Source of the DNA: Thermogutta sp039793925
GTDB taxonomy: Bacteria > Planctomycetota > Planctomycetia > Pirellulales > Thermoguttaceae
Direction of reading: 5' to 3'
NCBI RefSeq assembly: GCF_039793925.1
Contig: NZ_JBAMME010000003.1
Coordinates: forward strand, 1 to 64,000
Length of the DNA stretch: 64,000 bases
Positions 55,961 to 64,000 of the stretch are shown here, piece by piece; the stretch's first letter is position 1, and each line of letters opens with the position of its first letter. A model generated the notes under the pieces. It was not told where the DNA came from. It saw nothing but the letters and a program-made list of their open reading frames with translations, and searched no databases. The translations under genes were made by a program, and so were the position numbers.

Positions 55961-56031
55961 TACCCGGTGGTGTAACGGTAACACAAGGGACTTTGGCTCC
56001 CTAATTCCAGGTTCGAATCCTGGCCGGGTAG
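55961..56031 (+). tRNA. tRNA-Gln (anticodon UUG)
   Basis: A 71-nt cloverleaf. Acceptor stem TACCCGG pairs with CCGGGTA; D arm GTGT...ACAC; anticodon stem AGGGA/TCCCT with 7-nt loop CTTTGGC (anticodon TTG, Gln); T arm CCAGG-TTCGAAT-CCTGG; discriminator G. CCA is not encoded. It lies just upstream of a decayed tyrosine recombinase, a common arrangement where a mobile element has integrated at a tRNA gene. Confidence 0.95.
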
Positions 56032-56073
56032 CTGGAAACTGCCGCGGGGATTGTCTGGTAGCGCAAGTAATGG

Positions 56074-56750
56074 TCAGCTTATCATCGGTATAAGGCTCTC
56101 AGAATCATCTCGAAAGTCCAGCTGGACTTGCCAGTGGCCGCACCTCGCCAGATCGTGTGTGTGGCCAATCCATTCGAAAACGGCGGCGGGTGGAAACCGC
56201 GCGAGGAGGTCCATTTCCGCCGAAGATCGTAGATTCTGCCAAGGCTTGGGCCAAGGGCGAAGGCCTGCCCGAACAATGAGTCTCTCAAGCTGGGTGCGTA
56301 GGTTCACTGCCCGCCACGTGCTGTGTCGGTCCGAGGTCAGGGAAGACCTCTGTCGCAAGCGGTCAAAAATGAAGAGCGTCCCGGGTGAGGTAGCTTCCCA
56401 AAGGGCTTCGAGGTACGGCCGAAGCGGCGGAAAGAGGGGCACGAGCCGGAAGGGGCGGCCCTGTTTTACTGTTTTTGGTGAGGGGGCGCGGATGACTTGC
56501 TTTTCCCAGTCCACGCAATCCCGGGTCATACTGAAAGGTTCGGAGGGAACCCGGACACCCAAGAATCGGGCCATTGCCAGCAGAAGCTTCCACTCCAGAG
56601 AGGGAGCGAGCTACACGAGCTGCTCGATCACTTCCACGGGCATGTCCTTCGTACCCGGTTAATCTGGCTGCCTTTGGGGAGGGAGTCAAAAGGATTTCGG
56701 GTGGTGACTTCTCTTTGTGTGCCGCTTCGCGACGAGCCAACGGTGATCTG
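56074..56750 (-). pseudogene. Decayed tyrosine recombinase (integrase)
   Basis: Read on the minus strand. A planctomycete-type integrase can be followed over about 220 residues: RNPFDSLPKGSQINR, a frame change near 56640, PVEVIEQLV, an in-frame TAG (at about 56611), APSLEWKLLLAMARFLGVRVPSE, VDWEKQVIRAPSPKT, RTQLERLIVRAGLRPWPKPWQNLRSS, and WIGHTHDLARCGHWQVQLDF. The catalytic core Arg, Lys and second Arg are present, but the position of the nucleophilic Tyr in the H-Y-x-x-V motif is Trp. With a frameshift, a nonsense codon and the lost Tyr it cannot be active. The N-terminal arm is missing. Its place next to tRNA-Gln marks an old integration site. Confidence 0.8.
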
Positions 56751-56763
56751 CGGTTTAAGCAGC

Positions 56764-56791
56764 TTGCAAGATTGAGTTGGGTGAATATACT
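56764..56791 (+). promoter_or_regulatory. Promoter of the GTPase operon (candidate)
   Basis: TTGCAA (56764-56769), 16-nt spacer, TATACT (56786-56791), 122 bases before ATG 56914. Four of six and five of six consensus positions. Confidence 0.5.
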
Positions 56792-56822
56792 TTGCTTTGC
56801 ATTGCATGTGCTGACGCAGATT

Positions 56823-56848
56823 TTTCGCTGCGCTGTGGGGCAGCGAAA
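56823..56848 (+). promoter_or_regulatory. 9-bp hairpin in the operon leader
   Basis: TTTCGCTGC (56823-56831), 8-nt loop, GCAGCGAAA (56840-56848): a perfect 9-bp inverted repeat between the candidate promoter and the first start codon. It could be an operator or a structured 5' leader. There is no T-run, so it is unlikely to be a terminator. Confidence 0.5.
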
Positions 56849-56913
56849 GCTAGCGACCTATTTAATGCCTCGTTTAGCAGCAATTCTCGGGGCCTATCGG
56901 ATGGGGTTGAACC

Positions 56914-58893
56914 ATGAAGCGTGCGAATGCCCCTCTTTGGAGATCATCGCCCATTGCGGATTCGTGCGGCTCTTCATCATCGGGCGGCGGGGCAGCAACA
57001 GGGGCGAGACGACGCACTCACGGTGTAGCCATCTTCCTGTCGCTTTTCGTCTTCATCGGATCTAGCTGCGGATCGCCCAGTGAGTCGTCGAACCTGAACC
57101 CTAGTCGAGAAGAGCCCTTAACAAATGCCAAACAACTGCTGGAAAGTGCCTCTCTTTCTGGCGAACTCGCAGAAAAGCTGGTAACAACTAATGCTCGTCT
57201 CTTGACCTTCCTGTATGAAGAGGATCCTCAGTCATATCACGAGGTGCTGGTCCTATGGGCAAGACTCGGCTCGCACCCTGAGCTCCATCCCCAGCTTTCT
57301 ATCTATCCGGAAGCGGCGAGCCTCGCTGCTGGCGTTTTAGACGTCGATCCGTTAGGCGCTGCAAAGATTGTTGAAAGTTTACCTACCGATGAGAGGCAGC
57401 GCGATGTCGTGTATTCCATGTATACCTTTTTCCCCGAACCCCAGGGTGCGCTGCTCATTGCCCAGAGGCTCCGGCATTCTGGGAGTATTATGGTTGACCT
57501 GTGGTTAGAAGGCCAAGTTTACATCCTTCCCTATTTAATTCGATTTTCGGGTCCTGAAGCGGAGGCTGCCGAAGAAGTATATCTCCAATGGGTGGATAGC
57601 GTCTTCTCACACGCTCTTCGGTCGTCTCAATCGGAGCGGTCGCGAAATCTCGATAACAGCCTGGCACTCGTGGTATGTCACAGCGATGCGATAAAGCGCA
57701 CTCTCCTTTCGGAAGTTCAATTTCGGGAAGCATTTCTTACCAAATATTGGCCGCGTTTTCAGGCTCTTTTGATGCGAAAGCTCGCGAGTGCAACAAATTC
57801 CGATCAACGGGAACTTATTTGGGCCGAATACACAGGGCATCCAAGTGTCTGGCAATTTATTCACGAATTTGCGAGCAAGACTTCGGAAGACGCTGCCTTT
57901 CAAACGTTCGAAAGATACGGTTGTGTAGCCGTTGATCTATGGTTCACACCAGAATTCAGAGAGAATGCAGTTCGAGAAAAACTCATCGAAGTCTTGAAGG
58001 CAGCGGATGATCAAGTTCTGGGGGCCTTAGCCGCTTCCACTCTGCGTTCTGAACCACTCTTTTTTCAATTGATTAAAAGAAACCTCCCATCTGGAACGTT
58101 AGGCACGGCGCTAGCCGTACTCGGGTCAAATGCCGATAACCCGCGCGAAATCCAAAGATTGCTGGACTATTGGTCGCGACTGTCAGATCAAGCCTTAGTT
58201 GAGGAACTTGGCTCTGAGCCGGGCGGGCCGGTCACTTGGATTCCCGGTTATCAAGTCTACTACGTTCTCCACAAGCAAGCTCAGGGACGAGAAATATCCG
58301 CGTTCGACATGATCGCGGCGGTGCTAGATGCAGCGAGCTTTGTGCCAATCGGAGCAGGATCCTCAAAACTCATCACAATTTCTGGCAACAGGGCGAGAGC
58401 GGCTGTGGTCGAGGGCGTTGCTAACGCCACTCTGAAAAAGGCGATCATGGAGACTGCGGAACAAACAGCTGAAAAAGAAGTCACCAGAGCCCTTCCCACG
58501 GCAATTATGAGAGAAACTTTTTCAGTTGCTCGGAGTGACATCACTAGTGGGGTTCGTCTTGCCTTCCAAACGTTCAAGCGCCTCGGGGTCGGACGGGAAA
58601 TGTTTCGCGAATTAACTGGCCTGGAGCCCCGAATCTTTATGCGGCGCGATCGGTATGTGTTTCTGAATTATGGCGCTATCGTAGATCCTCACTCGCCTTT
58701 TGGCAGGTTTCTCCACGAAACTGCGATGAATGCAGGCGCCGACATCGCGCTTTCCACTCCGGCCGGTCAAACCGCTATGAAAGAGATTACTCAGCACGCT
58801 CGCGATGCGTGGCGCCAATACCTTTCAGCAACATGGTTGGCAGTTGGGCTGAGGAAAAATGTTGAAGAGGGTAATCATGGCGAACACCGGTGA
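56914..58893 (+). CDS. Operon gene A: exported lipoprotein-like helical protein, unknown
   Basis: 659 residues. The first 37 residues are basic and Ser/Gly-rich, followed by a hydrophobic stretch (VAIFLSLFVFIGSSCGS) ending in Cys near 52, a possible but weak lipobox (Gly at -3). The mature part is helical throughout and reads like an irregular solenoid: TNAKQLLESASLSGELAEKL, QSYHEVLVLWARLGSHPELHPQLSIYPEAASLAAGVLDVDPLGAAKIVESL. A short Ala/Gly-rich segment (AVLDAASFVPIGAGS) near 475 could insert in or lie on a membrane. No family recognised. The stop overlaps gene B by 17 nt. Codon third positions are visibly more A/T-rich than in the polysaccharide locus. Confidence 0.7.
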   Translation: MKRANAPLWRSSPIADSCGSSSSGGGAATGARRRTHGVAIFLSLFVFIGSSCGSPSESSNLNPSREEPLTNAKQLLESASLSGELAEKLVTTNARLLTFLYEEDPQSYHEVLVLWARLGSHPELHPQLSIYPEAASLAAGVLDVDPLGAAKIVESLPTDERQRDVVYSMYTFFPEPQGALLIAQRLRHSGSIMVDLWLEGQVYILPYLIRFSGPEAEAAEEVYLQWVDSVFSHALRSSQSERSRNLDNSLALVVCHSDAIKRTLLSEVQFREAFLTKYWPRFQALLMRKLASATNSDQRELIWAEYTGHPSVWQFIHEFASKTSEDAAFQTFERYGCVAVDLWFTPEFRENAVREKLIEVLKAADDQVLGALAASTLRSEPLFFQLIKRNLPSGTLGTALAVLGSNADNPREIQRLLDYWSRLSDQALVEELGSEPGGPVTWIPGYQVYYVLHKQAQGREISAFDMIAAVLDAASFVPIGAGSSKLITISGNRARAAVVEGVANATLKKAIMETAEQTAEKEVTRALPTAIMRETFSVARSDITSGVRLAFQTFKRLGVGREMFRELTGLEPRIFMRRDRYVFLNYGAIVDPHSPFGRFLHETAMNAGADIALSTPAGQTAMKEITQHARDAWRQYLSATWLAVGLRKNVEEGNHGEHR

Positions 58894-59968
58894 AAACTTC
58901 AAAAACCGCGCTCGCTGTTTTCAAATCTCGTCTCGAAAATTGAGACGACTATCCTCGTTCTTGTCTATAGGTATGGGAATTGTGCTAGCAGCGAGTATTT
59001 CGCCAGAGGCTTGGGGTGATAGCTGGCGAACGATATCTCGAATTGTTCGTGAAGCAGCGGAAGTGGGAGATGAGATCCCTCTCCGCCAGCTGGATGAACT
59101 GAAGCCGTTATCGAGACGGGGCCGTTTTGTCGAGGAAACCCTAGAACGGAAAGTGGGCAAGAAGATCGTGGGGAGCGTGGATGAGGCCCGGCATTTGGAG
59201 ACCCTCTGGGGAGAGCTGCTCGGGCCGGGGCAAAAACAACTCTTTCGGGAAATTAAATCGCTGCCAATACCAGAACAACGTTTGGCATATCTGTTGTCAG
59301 TTGGAGGGAGGGAAGTAAAACAAGCCATCCCCGACGTTGGTATGCGAGCAAACCTGATCCGCCGAGGAGGACCGGATACCTTGCTGACTCTCGGACGTTA
59401 CCCCGATTTGGCAGAAGATGCCCTGCGATTTGATCTGGCGGTGAAGAATGGACGTATTGTGCCACCACCGGGTACTCCGGCAGTTGAAATGGCTGATTTT
59501 GGCCGTTTTTTCGTGCAAACTGGTGAGCGCGGGCATTATTTCTGGAATAAGTACGTTCGGCCGCACTGGAAACTGTGGGTCGGGGGCTGTGCTCTGGCCG
59601 CCATCATGCTCGCTCCAGACGAGTACTTGGACGAGATAGGCAATCTGACCAAAGCTGGCTTCGCCAAGTTAACGAGGTTTGCAAGCAAGAGTCTTCTCCA
59701 AGCGATCGAGGGGGCCACTCAGGGAACAATTCAGGGCACCGGCGAGGGACTGAAAGGAGTCATCGAGTCCGCGTGGCGCAGCTTTGCAGGCACTTTTTTA
59801 ACCGGGTGGTCGGGACCAGTGGCCCTACTGTGTGTGGTTGCAGCCGTCATCCTGTTTGTGAAGCCTCTGCGATACCTGATCGTGCATTTGCCTGGGAAAG
59901 TGTATCGCTTGTTTTTTGCCAAGAACAAAGCAAGACTAGGTGACCTTGGCGCGAAGAGGGAGGATTAG
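58877..59968 (+). CDS. Operon gene B: exported membrane protein with two helices, unknown
   Basis: 363 residues from ATG 58877, chosen for AGAGGG 6 bases upstream (ATG 58859 is the alternative). A long basic n-region leads to a signal-like helix (FLSIGMGIVLAASISPEAWG, ending near 50). An extracytoplasmic helical region follows to about 225. Two more hydrophobic segments are near 230-246 (KLWVGGCALAAIMLAP) and 312-330 (GPVALLCVVAAVILFV), with an amphipathic Gln/Gly-rich stretch between. The C-terminus is basic and probably cytoplasmic. No family recognised. Overlaps gene A by 17 nt; gene C starts 3 nt after its stop. Confidence 0.7.
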   Translation: MANTGENFKNRARCFQISSRKLRRLSSFLSIGMGIVLAASISPEAWGDSWRTISRIVREAAEVGDEIPLRQLDELKPLSRRGRFVEETLERKVGKKIVGSVDEARHLETLWGELLGPGQKQLFREIKSLPIPEQRLAYLLSVGGREVKQAIPDVGMRANLIRRGGPDTLLTLGRYPDLAEDALRFDLAVKNGRIVPPPGTPAVEMADFGRFFVQTGERGHYFWNKYVRPHWKLWVGGCALAAIMLAPDEYLDEIGNLTKAGFAKLTRFASKSLLQAIEGATQGTIQGTGEGLKGVIESAWRSFAGTFLTGWSGPVALLCVVAAVILFVKPLRYLIVHLPGKVYRLFFAKNKARLGDLGAKRED

Positions 59969-59971
59969 GCT

Positions 59972-62647
59972 GTGGCTCGAGATCACCGCAAGCTCTATCG
60001 TTTTGCCCTTTATGGACGATCGGGTTCTGGTAAGTCGTGTTTATTAGGGGCACTCGCCATAGCGGGAGAGAGTATCGGCGTTAATGGTCAACTTTACACA
60101 TGCGAGCGTCTCCCGTACGAAGGCCCAGGGAGTAATGACGGGGCATTCTCCAGTTCCGGGTCCCAAGCAACTCAGGAGGATAGGTCACTTGAAAATGGAA
60201 AGCGATGGATGGACGAGGTGATTGGGGCGCTGGAACAAAACCGGCTTCCCCCTGGCACGCCTCCGACTCTTGATCCACCGCCCGCTGTGGACTTCCGCAT
60301 CGGGGATCCGGAATCCGGCGAACTCCTTGCGAGGATAATCGACTACTCCGGAGAACTCATCAATCCCGATGCCGAGTCAGATCCGGAGTCTTTTACTGTT
60401 AGGCTCAAAAAAATACTCGCTGAATGTGACGGCCTTCTTATCATCGCAGAGGCCCCGCGACAAAATGAGCCAGGGACTCTTACCAAGGAGTTACGACTTT
60501 TGCGGGAGGCTTTCCATTCGCTGCGTCAGGTTATCAAGGATCCAATCACAACCCCGGTCGGCGTTCTCATCACGAAATGGGACCGGTATTCAGCAATCGA
60601 TTTCGACAGCCCTCAGAACGAATGTGAGCAACTCGAGAAGTTCCTCCGCGAGAAACGAGAGTACTCTTCTTTAGTTCACTCCGTTCGATCTACAATTGTT
60701 TTCGAGCAAGAGGGGGTGGAAGACGGCGATTCTCCTGCCGCTACCGATAGCGGAACGGAGAATCTCCGTGGTCTTGCCGAGAACATTGCTGTACCCCATG
60801 GGGTACGGCCAAATTACATACTTCCGAGCAGTGGTCAGGTAGAACCAATAGAACATTTTCTGGTCGCTCCGGTTAGTGCTTTCGGTCAGTCAACGAGCGC
60901 AAATGGAAAAGACTTGCCGGCAGGAAGCCTTCGCCCGTTTAACGCTCTTCAGCCCCTTGTGTGGCTCGCAAAGCGCCGTGACGAGCTCGATCTTCGTGCG
61001 TTTGAAAAACAGTGGACTCGACTGAAAAATTGGTTTTGGCTGCCCGGGTGGTTTGTTTGGCCCGGTGTCCGAAAATTTCGTGACAAAGTACAGCGACTTG
61101 GATTGCGTATGGCAAAAGGTTCGCCATTCCGCAGACAATACTCAGGATTGCGACGCGGTGTGGCGCTGCTCATCAGCCTCTCGGCCGTGCTCTCGCTGGT
61201 GTATTTGACGGTTGTCGGAGATGGAATCGTCTCCGCCTGGCATGTGCGAGAGTTTTGGCTTGCCAAACAATCACTTGACAATGCGACGAGCACTGTTGAG
61301 GCACTCTTCGCTCACCGCGAACGTTTGAACTCCTGGCCGAAACGCCTTTACACGGGATTTTTAACACAATTTTTTGTTACTGAAGAATCTCGCCAGGAAA
61401 CCGTTGAAAATCTTGACAAGCAAATGGATAACATTCTCTACACGCAATTCCAGCCGGCTCCAGGGGAAGTTGAAAAGATCAAATTAGCGAAAGACTATCT
61501 CAAGTACCTCCCAAATGGTCCGCATGCCGAAGAAATCCGAAACTTTATCGACAGGATCAACTGGGAAAATCGCGTGCGAGAGAATGAGGAGGCATTGGCT
61601 AAACTTATAAGAGAGTGGCCTAAAAATGCAATCGGCGACAAAGTCAAAGAATACAAAAAAAGTGTTGATGGATTTCAATGGCCTCATTCAGACGCTGCAC
61701 CCCGTGAGCTACAAGAAAAGTTAGCTAACTTTCGAGCAGAAGTGGAGAAGTGGTATTGGACGCAGACTTTCACTGAATTGAGAAAGAACGTCGGGGACCT
61801 CGTGGAGGCCGGTCAATTTTCTCAGGCTGTCCACGAGCTGTTCGCTATTTCGCCGGAACATCGGTCGAACGAGTGGGCGAACATTGCGGAGAAAGTGGCT
61901 AGTGAGATACCGACAGCTCTTGAGAATATCATTCGTAGTCTGGTTTCCAAAGGAAGTTATGGGGAAGCTCTGAAACACTCTCACAGCGCCGAGCAAGCCC
62001 TCAAGGACCTGGAAAATGCAACGCGTGTCAATCAAAAGTCAGTGGCGGAAAAAGCTCTGGCGGGCGTCCAAAAGATCACCCGCATACGTGATTACATCAA
62101 TGAAGACTACGACAAAGTTCTTTACCGTATCGTTCAAGAAAGTCGAACGCGCAAAGCCTGTGAAGATTACTTGCAATACGCACCGCTCAAGACGATGGCA
62201 CAGCACGTGCAGGCCTATCTGGATTATCTCCAAAAGATCGAGATGCCGATGTCACTGACTGTCGGTGTCGCAATCATTTGGGACCCAGATTATAAACCAG
62301 ACGACGTGGCTATTCCGGGAGAAAATTATATCACGGTCATCGTAAATGAGGACAAAGTTCTGCGCAAAGGCCCCTATGGAGAAAACGAAGGTACATCTAA
62401 AATTGGAACTTTTTCATTGCAGGCCGATAAAGGGGCTGAAACGTCGTGGCACTTCGTCATCTCTATATTAGAGGTGGACGTGTTCTTTGACGATTTCGGG
62501 GGTCATGGAGAAAAGGATATTTCGGCCAGAGAACTGAGCACTGGGGTGGAAATTCCCCTGCGCGGCGCAGGATTTGAAAATAAAGCACATCTTAAAATTC
62601 TTGAAGGTTGGCCACCCGAACCGGAGTTACCGCAGTGGATTCGCTGA
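59972..62647 (+). CDS. Operon gene C: membrane-spanning GTPase with helical and beta C-terminal domains
   Basis: 891 residues from GTG 59972 (GAGGGAGG about 9 bases upstream). Residues 1-390 hold a P-loop GTPase: Walker A GRSGSGKS (15-22), DYSG as DxxG (124-127), TKWD as [NT]KxD (201-204). The [NT]KxD specifies guanine. A basic stretch, then one transmembrane helix at about 396-416 (GVALLISLSAVLSLVYLTVV), puts the GTPase in the cytoplasm. Residues about 420-760 are helical and should be outside it. Residues about 765-891 form a beta-rich, C2-like domain (SLTVGVAIIWDPDY, YITVIVNEDKVLRKG, WHFVISILEVDVFFDDF). The order NTPase, membrane, helical, beta-sandwich is that of TssM/IcmF of type VI secretion, without sequence similarity that I can see. 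Gene D overlaps by 13 nt. Confidence 0.8.
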   Translation: MARDHRKLYRFALYGRSGSGKSCLLGALAIAGESIGVNGQLYTCERLPYEGPGSNDGAFSSSGSQATQEDRSLENGKRWMDEVIGALEQNRLPPGTPPTLDPPPAVDFRIGDPESGELLARIIDYSGELINPDAESDPESFTVRLKKILAECDGLLIIAEAPRQNEPGTLTKELRLLREAFHSLRQVIKDPITTPVGVLITKWDRYSAIDFDSPQNECEQLEKFLREKREYSSLVHSVRSTIVFEQEGVEDGDSPAATDSGTENLRGLAENIAVPHGVRPNYILPSSGQVEPIEHFLVAPVSAFGQSTSANGKDLPAGSLRPFNALQPLVWLAKRRDELDLRAFEKQWTRLKNWFWLPGWFVWPGVRKFRDKVQRLGLRMAKGSPFRRQYSGLRRGVALLISLSAVLSLVYLTVVGDGIVSAWHVREFWLAKQSLDNATSTVEALFAHRERLNSWPKRLYTGFLTQFFVTEESRQETVENLDKQMDNILYTQFQPAPGEVEKIKLAKDYLKYLPNGPHAEEIRNFIDRINWENRVRENEEALAKLIREWPKNAIGDKVKEYKKSVDGFQWPHSDAAPRELQEKLANFRAEVEKWYWTQTFTELRKNVGDLVEAGQFSQAVHELFAISPEHRSNEWANIAEKVASEIPTALENIIRSLVSKGSYGEALKHSHSAEQALKDLENATRVNQKSVAEKALAGVQKITRIRDYINEDYDKVLYRIVQESRTRKACEDYLQYAPLKTMAQHVQAYLDYLQKIEMPMSLTVGVAIIWDPDYKPDDVAIPGENYITVIVNEDKVLRKGPYGENEGTSKIGTFSLQADKGAETSWHFVISILEVDVFFDDFGGHGEKDISARELSTGVEIPLRGAGFENKAHLKILEGWPPEPELPQWIR

Positions 62648-64000
62648 AGTGTGTTTTGTTCGGTTTGACTCCCCGTGGCGGGCCGAAGAACCACGTCTTT
62701 ATCTTTCCTGCGGGCCTGCAAAAGGAGGCGAGTGCTCTCGCTCAGCGCAGATCCGGGGAAGTGGAAAGACTTCTTTCAGAACGGCCCGAGCATGAGTGGC
62801 GCGGTGGAGTCATCGAGGGTGACCTGGCCGTCGTGGCGGACGTTGTCGTGCAACCGAGTACTGGTCGCCCTGGAAAGGAATGGCTCTGCCTGATTTCGCC
62901 CGGACTCGACCGAGCGAGTGACGGGGAAAAAGACAATATCCTTAAGTGGCTGCGTCAAAAATTCGTTGACATGCAACACCTCGTGCAGAACTACGAGTGG
63001 AATACCATCAGAGGTGAAAGTATCGCGTTGCCCGACCTGAAAAAATGGCAGGGTGAAGCTCAGAAGTTCTTCCCTGGAGACGTCGTTCTGGAATTTGCTT
63101 CGGCAAAAGATACCTCACGGCGGCGAGTTTGTGGGAGAGTACTCATGTTGGCTGTGGGTTTCGGTGTCGCTGTGCTCCTTGCTTTTCAATTTGGACCAGG
63201 AAGGCATGTTTGGCATCCCTGGGCACCAGGGCCTCTAGTGGAACCGCAACCACGATTCCAGAAGCTTATTCAAACGCTCGGATTGCCCCAGGCGGCTGAA
63301 CCTAAGGACATCGCAGAGAAGCTTTCGCCTGTACTCGTGACGGAGAGACAGGATGACCGGAGCCCCGAAGACAGGATCCGAGAGGTCTTGCAGCTGATCG
63401 ATGAGAAGGTCAATAAGAGCCCGGCCGGTGTAAGGAATTCTTCTGTTGACGAACTGGCAGGGTATCCTTCCATTCTCAGTCCACTAGGGGATCTCTTTCC
63501 CGCGAGTAACGGGCACAACTTTGATCCTCTGGGCCTCATTCGTTCGGGAGATAAGAAGCTTCGTGATCTCGCGAGATGGGCAGAGGGGACCGATTATCAG
63601 CAGCTTAATCAGTTTTTGCGGGCACTGAGCAATTTACAAGACATTCCTTCCGATGAAAAGACACAAGTCACTAATGATTTGAGGTTATACCCACCGCAGG
63701 GTTTTCGTCAATCGGACATGGAACGATTGTCCGACCTATTTCAACTCGTTGATAACCCGAAACTTCGCTCACTATGTCAAGACGATTCACGACGGCGTTT
63801 TTTTGTTCGTGAAGACTTGGAAGGGCTGAGCCTGGCTCAGCAGGCCACCGCTTTGCTTGCAGACCTTTGCCAGCTTGGTGAGACAAAATCTTTTCGAGAA
63901 TTTCAAGCCTCCTGGCTGAGGGCCTCCAACGGTCCAATCCGGAATCTGGTACAAGTCGCCAAAGATCTAGCGACTCGTGCCAGTCATCCCAAATTAGGCG
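62635..64000 (+). CDS. Operon gene D: single-pass membrane protein, cut by window end
   Basis: An open frame from GTG 62635, overlapping gene C by 13 nt, continuing to the window edge (455 complete codons). Residues 1-160 are cytoplasmic by the positive-inside rule: SLKCVLFGLTPRGGPKNHVFIFPAGLQKEASALAQRRSGEVERLL, then GVIEGDLAVVADVVVQPSTGRPGKEWLCLIS. One transmembrane helix at about 168-187 (LMLAVGFGVAVLLAFQFG) follows SRRRVCGR. The rest is extracytoplasmic and helical (EDRIREVLQLIDEKVNKS, LRDLARWAEGTDYQQLNQFLRALSNL). No known family; the N-terminus could be a very divergent GTPase-associated domain, but I cannot support this. Topology matches gene C. Confidence 0.75.
   Translation, partial: MDSLKCVLFGLTPRGGPKNHVFIFPAGLQKEASALAQRRSGEVERLLSERPEHEWRGGVIEGDLAVVADVVVQPSTGRPGKEWLCLISPGLDRASDGEKDNILKWLRQKFVDMQHLVQNYEWNTIRGESIALPDLKKWQGEAQKFFPGDVVLEFASAKDTSRRRVCGRVLMLAVGFGVAVLLAFQFGPGRHVWHPWAPGPLVEPQPRFQKLIQTLGLPQAAEPKDIAEKLSPVLVTERQDDRSPEDRIREVLQLIDEKVNKSPAGVRNSSVDELAGYPSILSPLGDLFPASNGHNFDPLGLIRSGDKKLRDLARWAEGTDYQQLNQFLRALSNLQDIPSDEKTQVTNDLRLYPPQGFRQSDMERLSDLFQLVDNPKLRSLCQDDSRRRFFVREDLEGLSLAQQATALLADLCQLGETKSFREFQASWLRASNGPIRNLVQVAKDLATRASHPKLG

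Noticed and set aside
56773..56791. TTGAGT as -35 for the operon promoter
   Set aside because: Spacing to TATACT is only about 7-8 nt; TTGCAA at 56764 gives 16 nt and is preferred.

Overview
The window reads as planctomycete chromosome, probably Pirellulales and possibly near Thermogutta; the lineage is inferred from gene content, not searched. Evidence includes two DUF1559 prepilin-like proteins with H-x9-DG tails, a planctomycete-type sulfatase, a Minf_1886 family protein, a ThuA-like protein, a ceramidase-like protein, a J-like/trypsin-like fusion and several large secreted proteins of planctomycete style. One assembly gap of ten N (17836-17845) marks this as draft sequence. There are no rRNA genes, CRISPR arrays or intact insertion sequences.

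Layout. 1-5550 (minus): a membrane-hairpin SbcC/YhaN-like ATPase running off the left edge, its SbcD/YhaO-like partner that has lost nearly all metal ligands, a single-chain RnpA-YidD fusion, and a CbpA-type DnaJ. 6102-10580: two DUF1559 proteins, a 2x[4Fe-4S] protein and a small exported protein. 10965-15462: a four-gene signalling cluster (coiled-coil membrane protein, FHA-like protein, Ser/Thr kinase with membrane tail, exported membrane protein). 15511-35796: sulfatase, SEC-C/solenoid protein (broken by the gap), AroH chorismate mutase, Minf_1886 protein, cyclophilin, trypsin-like protease, PH-domain protein, ThuA protein, ceramidase/sialidase-like fusion, HEAT/TPR protein and hypotheticals. 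35844-44307: WecA/TagO-type transferase, DUF4416, secreted beta-propeller-like protein, LysS, LolCE/LolD-type transporter, FabZ-like dehydratase. Two very small, very basic proteins (29 and 32 residues, at 27910 and 44307) are easily missed.

44527-53311 is an exopolysaccharide locus with two divergent arms: polysaccharide co-polymerase plus O-antigen ligase on the minus strand; FemAB/GNAT-like protein, polysaccharide deacetylase and a flippase fused to a GT4 glycosyltransferase on the plus strand, with overlapping starts and stops. A thioredoxin/YHS protein follows.

The most interesting part is the right end. A tRNA-Gln(UUG) at 55961-56031 is followed by a decayed tyrosine recombinase (frameshift, in-frame stop, catalytic Tyr changed to Trp), and then by an operon of at least four overlapping genes with no family I recognise (56914 to beyond 64000): a lipoprotein-like helical protein, an exported two-helix membrane protein, a GTPase-transmembrane-helical-beta protein laid out like a TssM/IcmF subunit, and a second single-pass membrane protein cut by the window edge. 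Base composition looks more A/T-rich than the flanks. I read this as a horizontally acquired island carrying an undescribed GTP-driven cell-envelope complex. The architecture is visible in the sequence; the function is inference.
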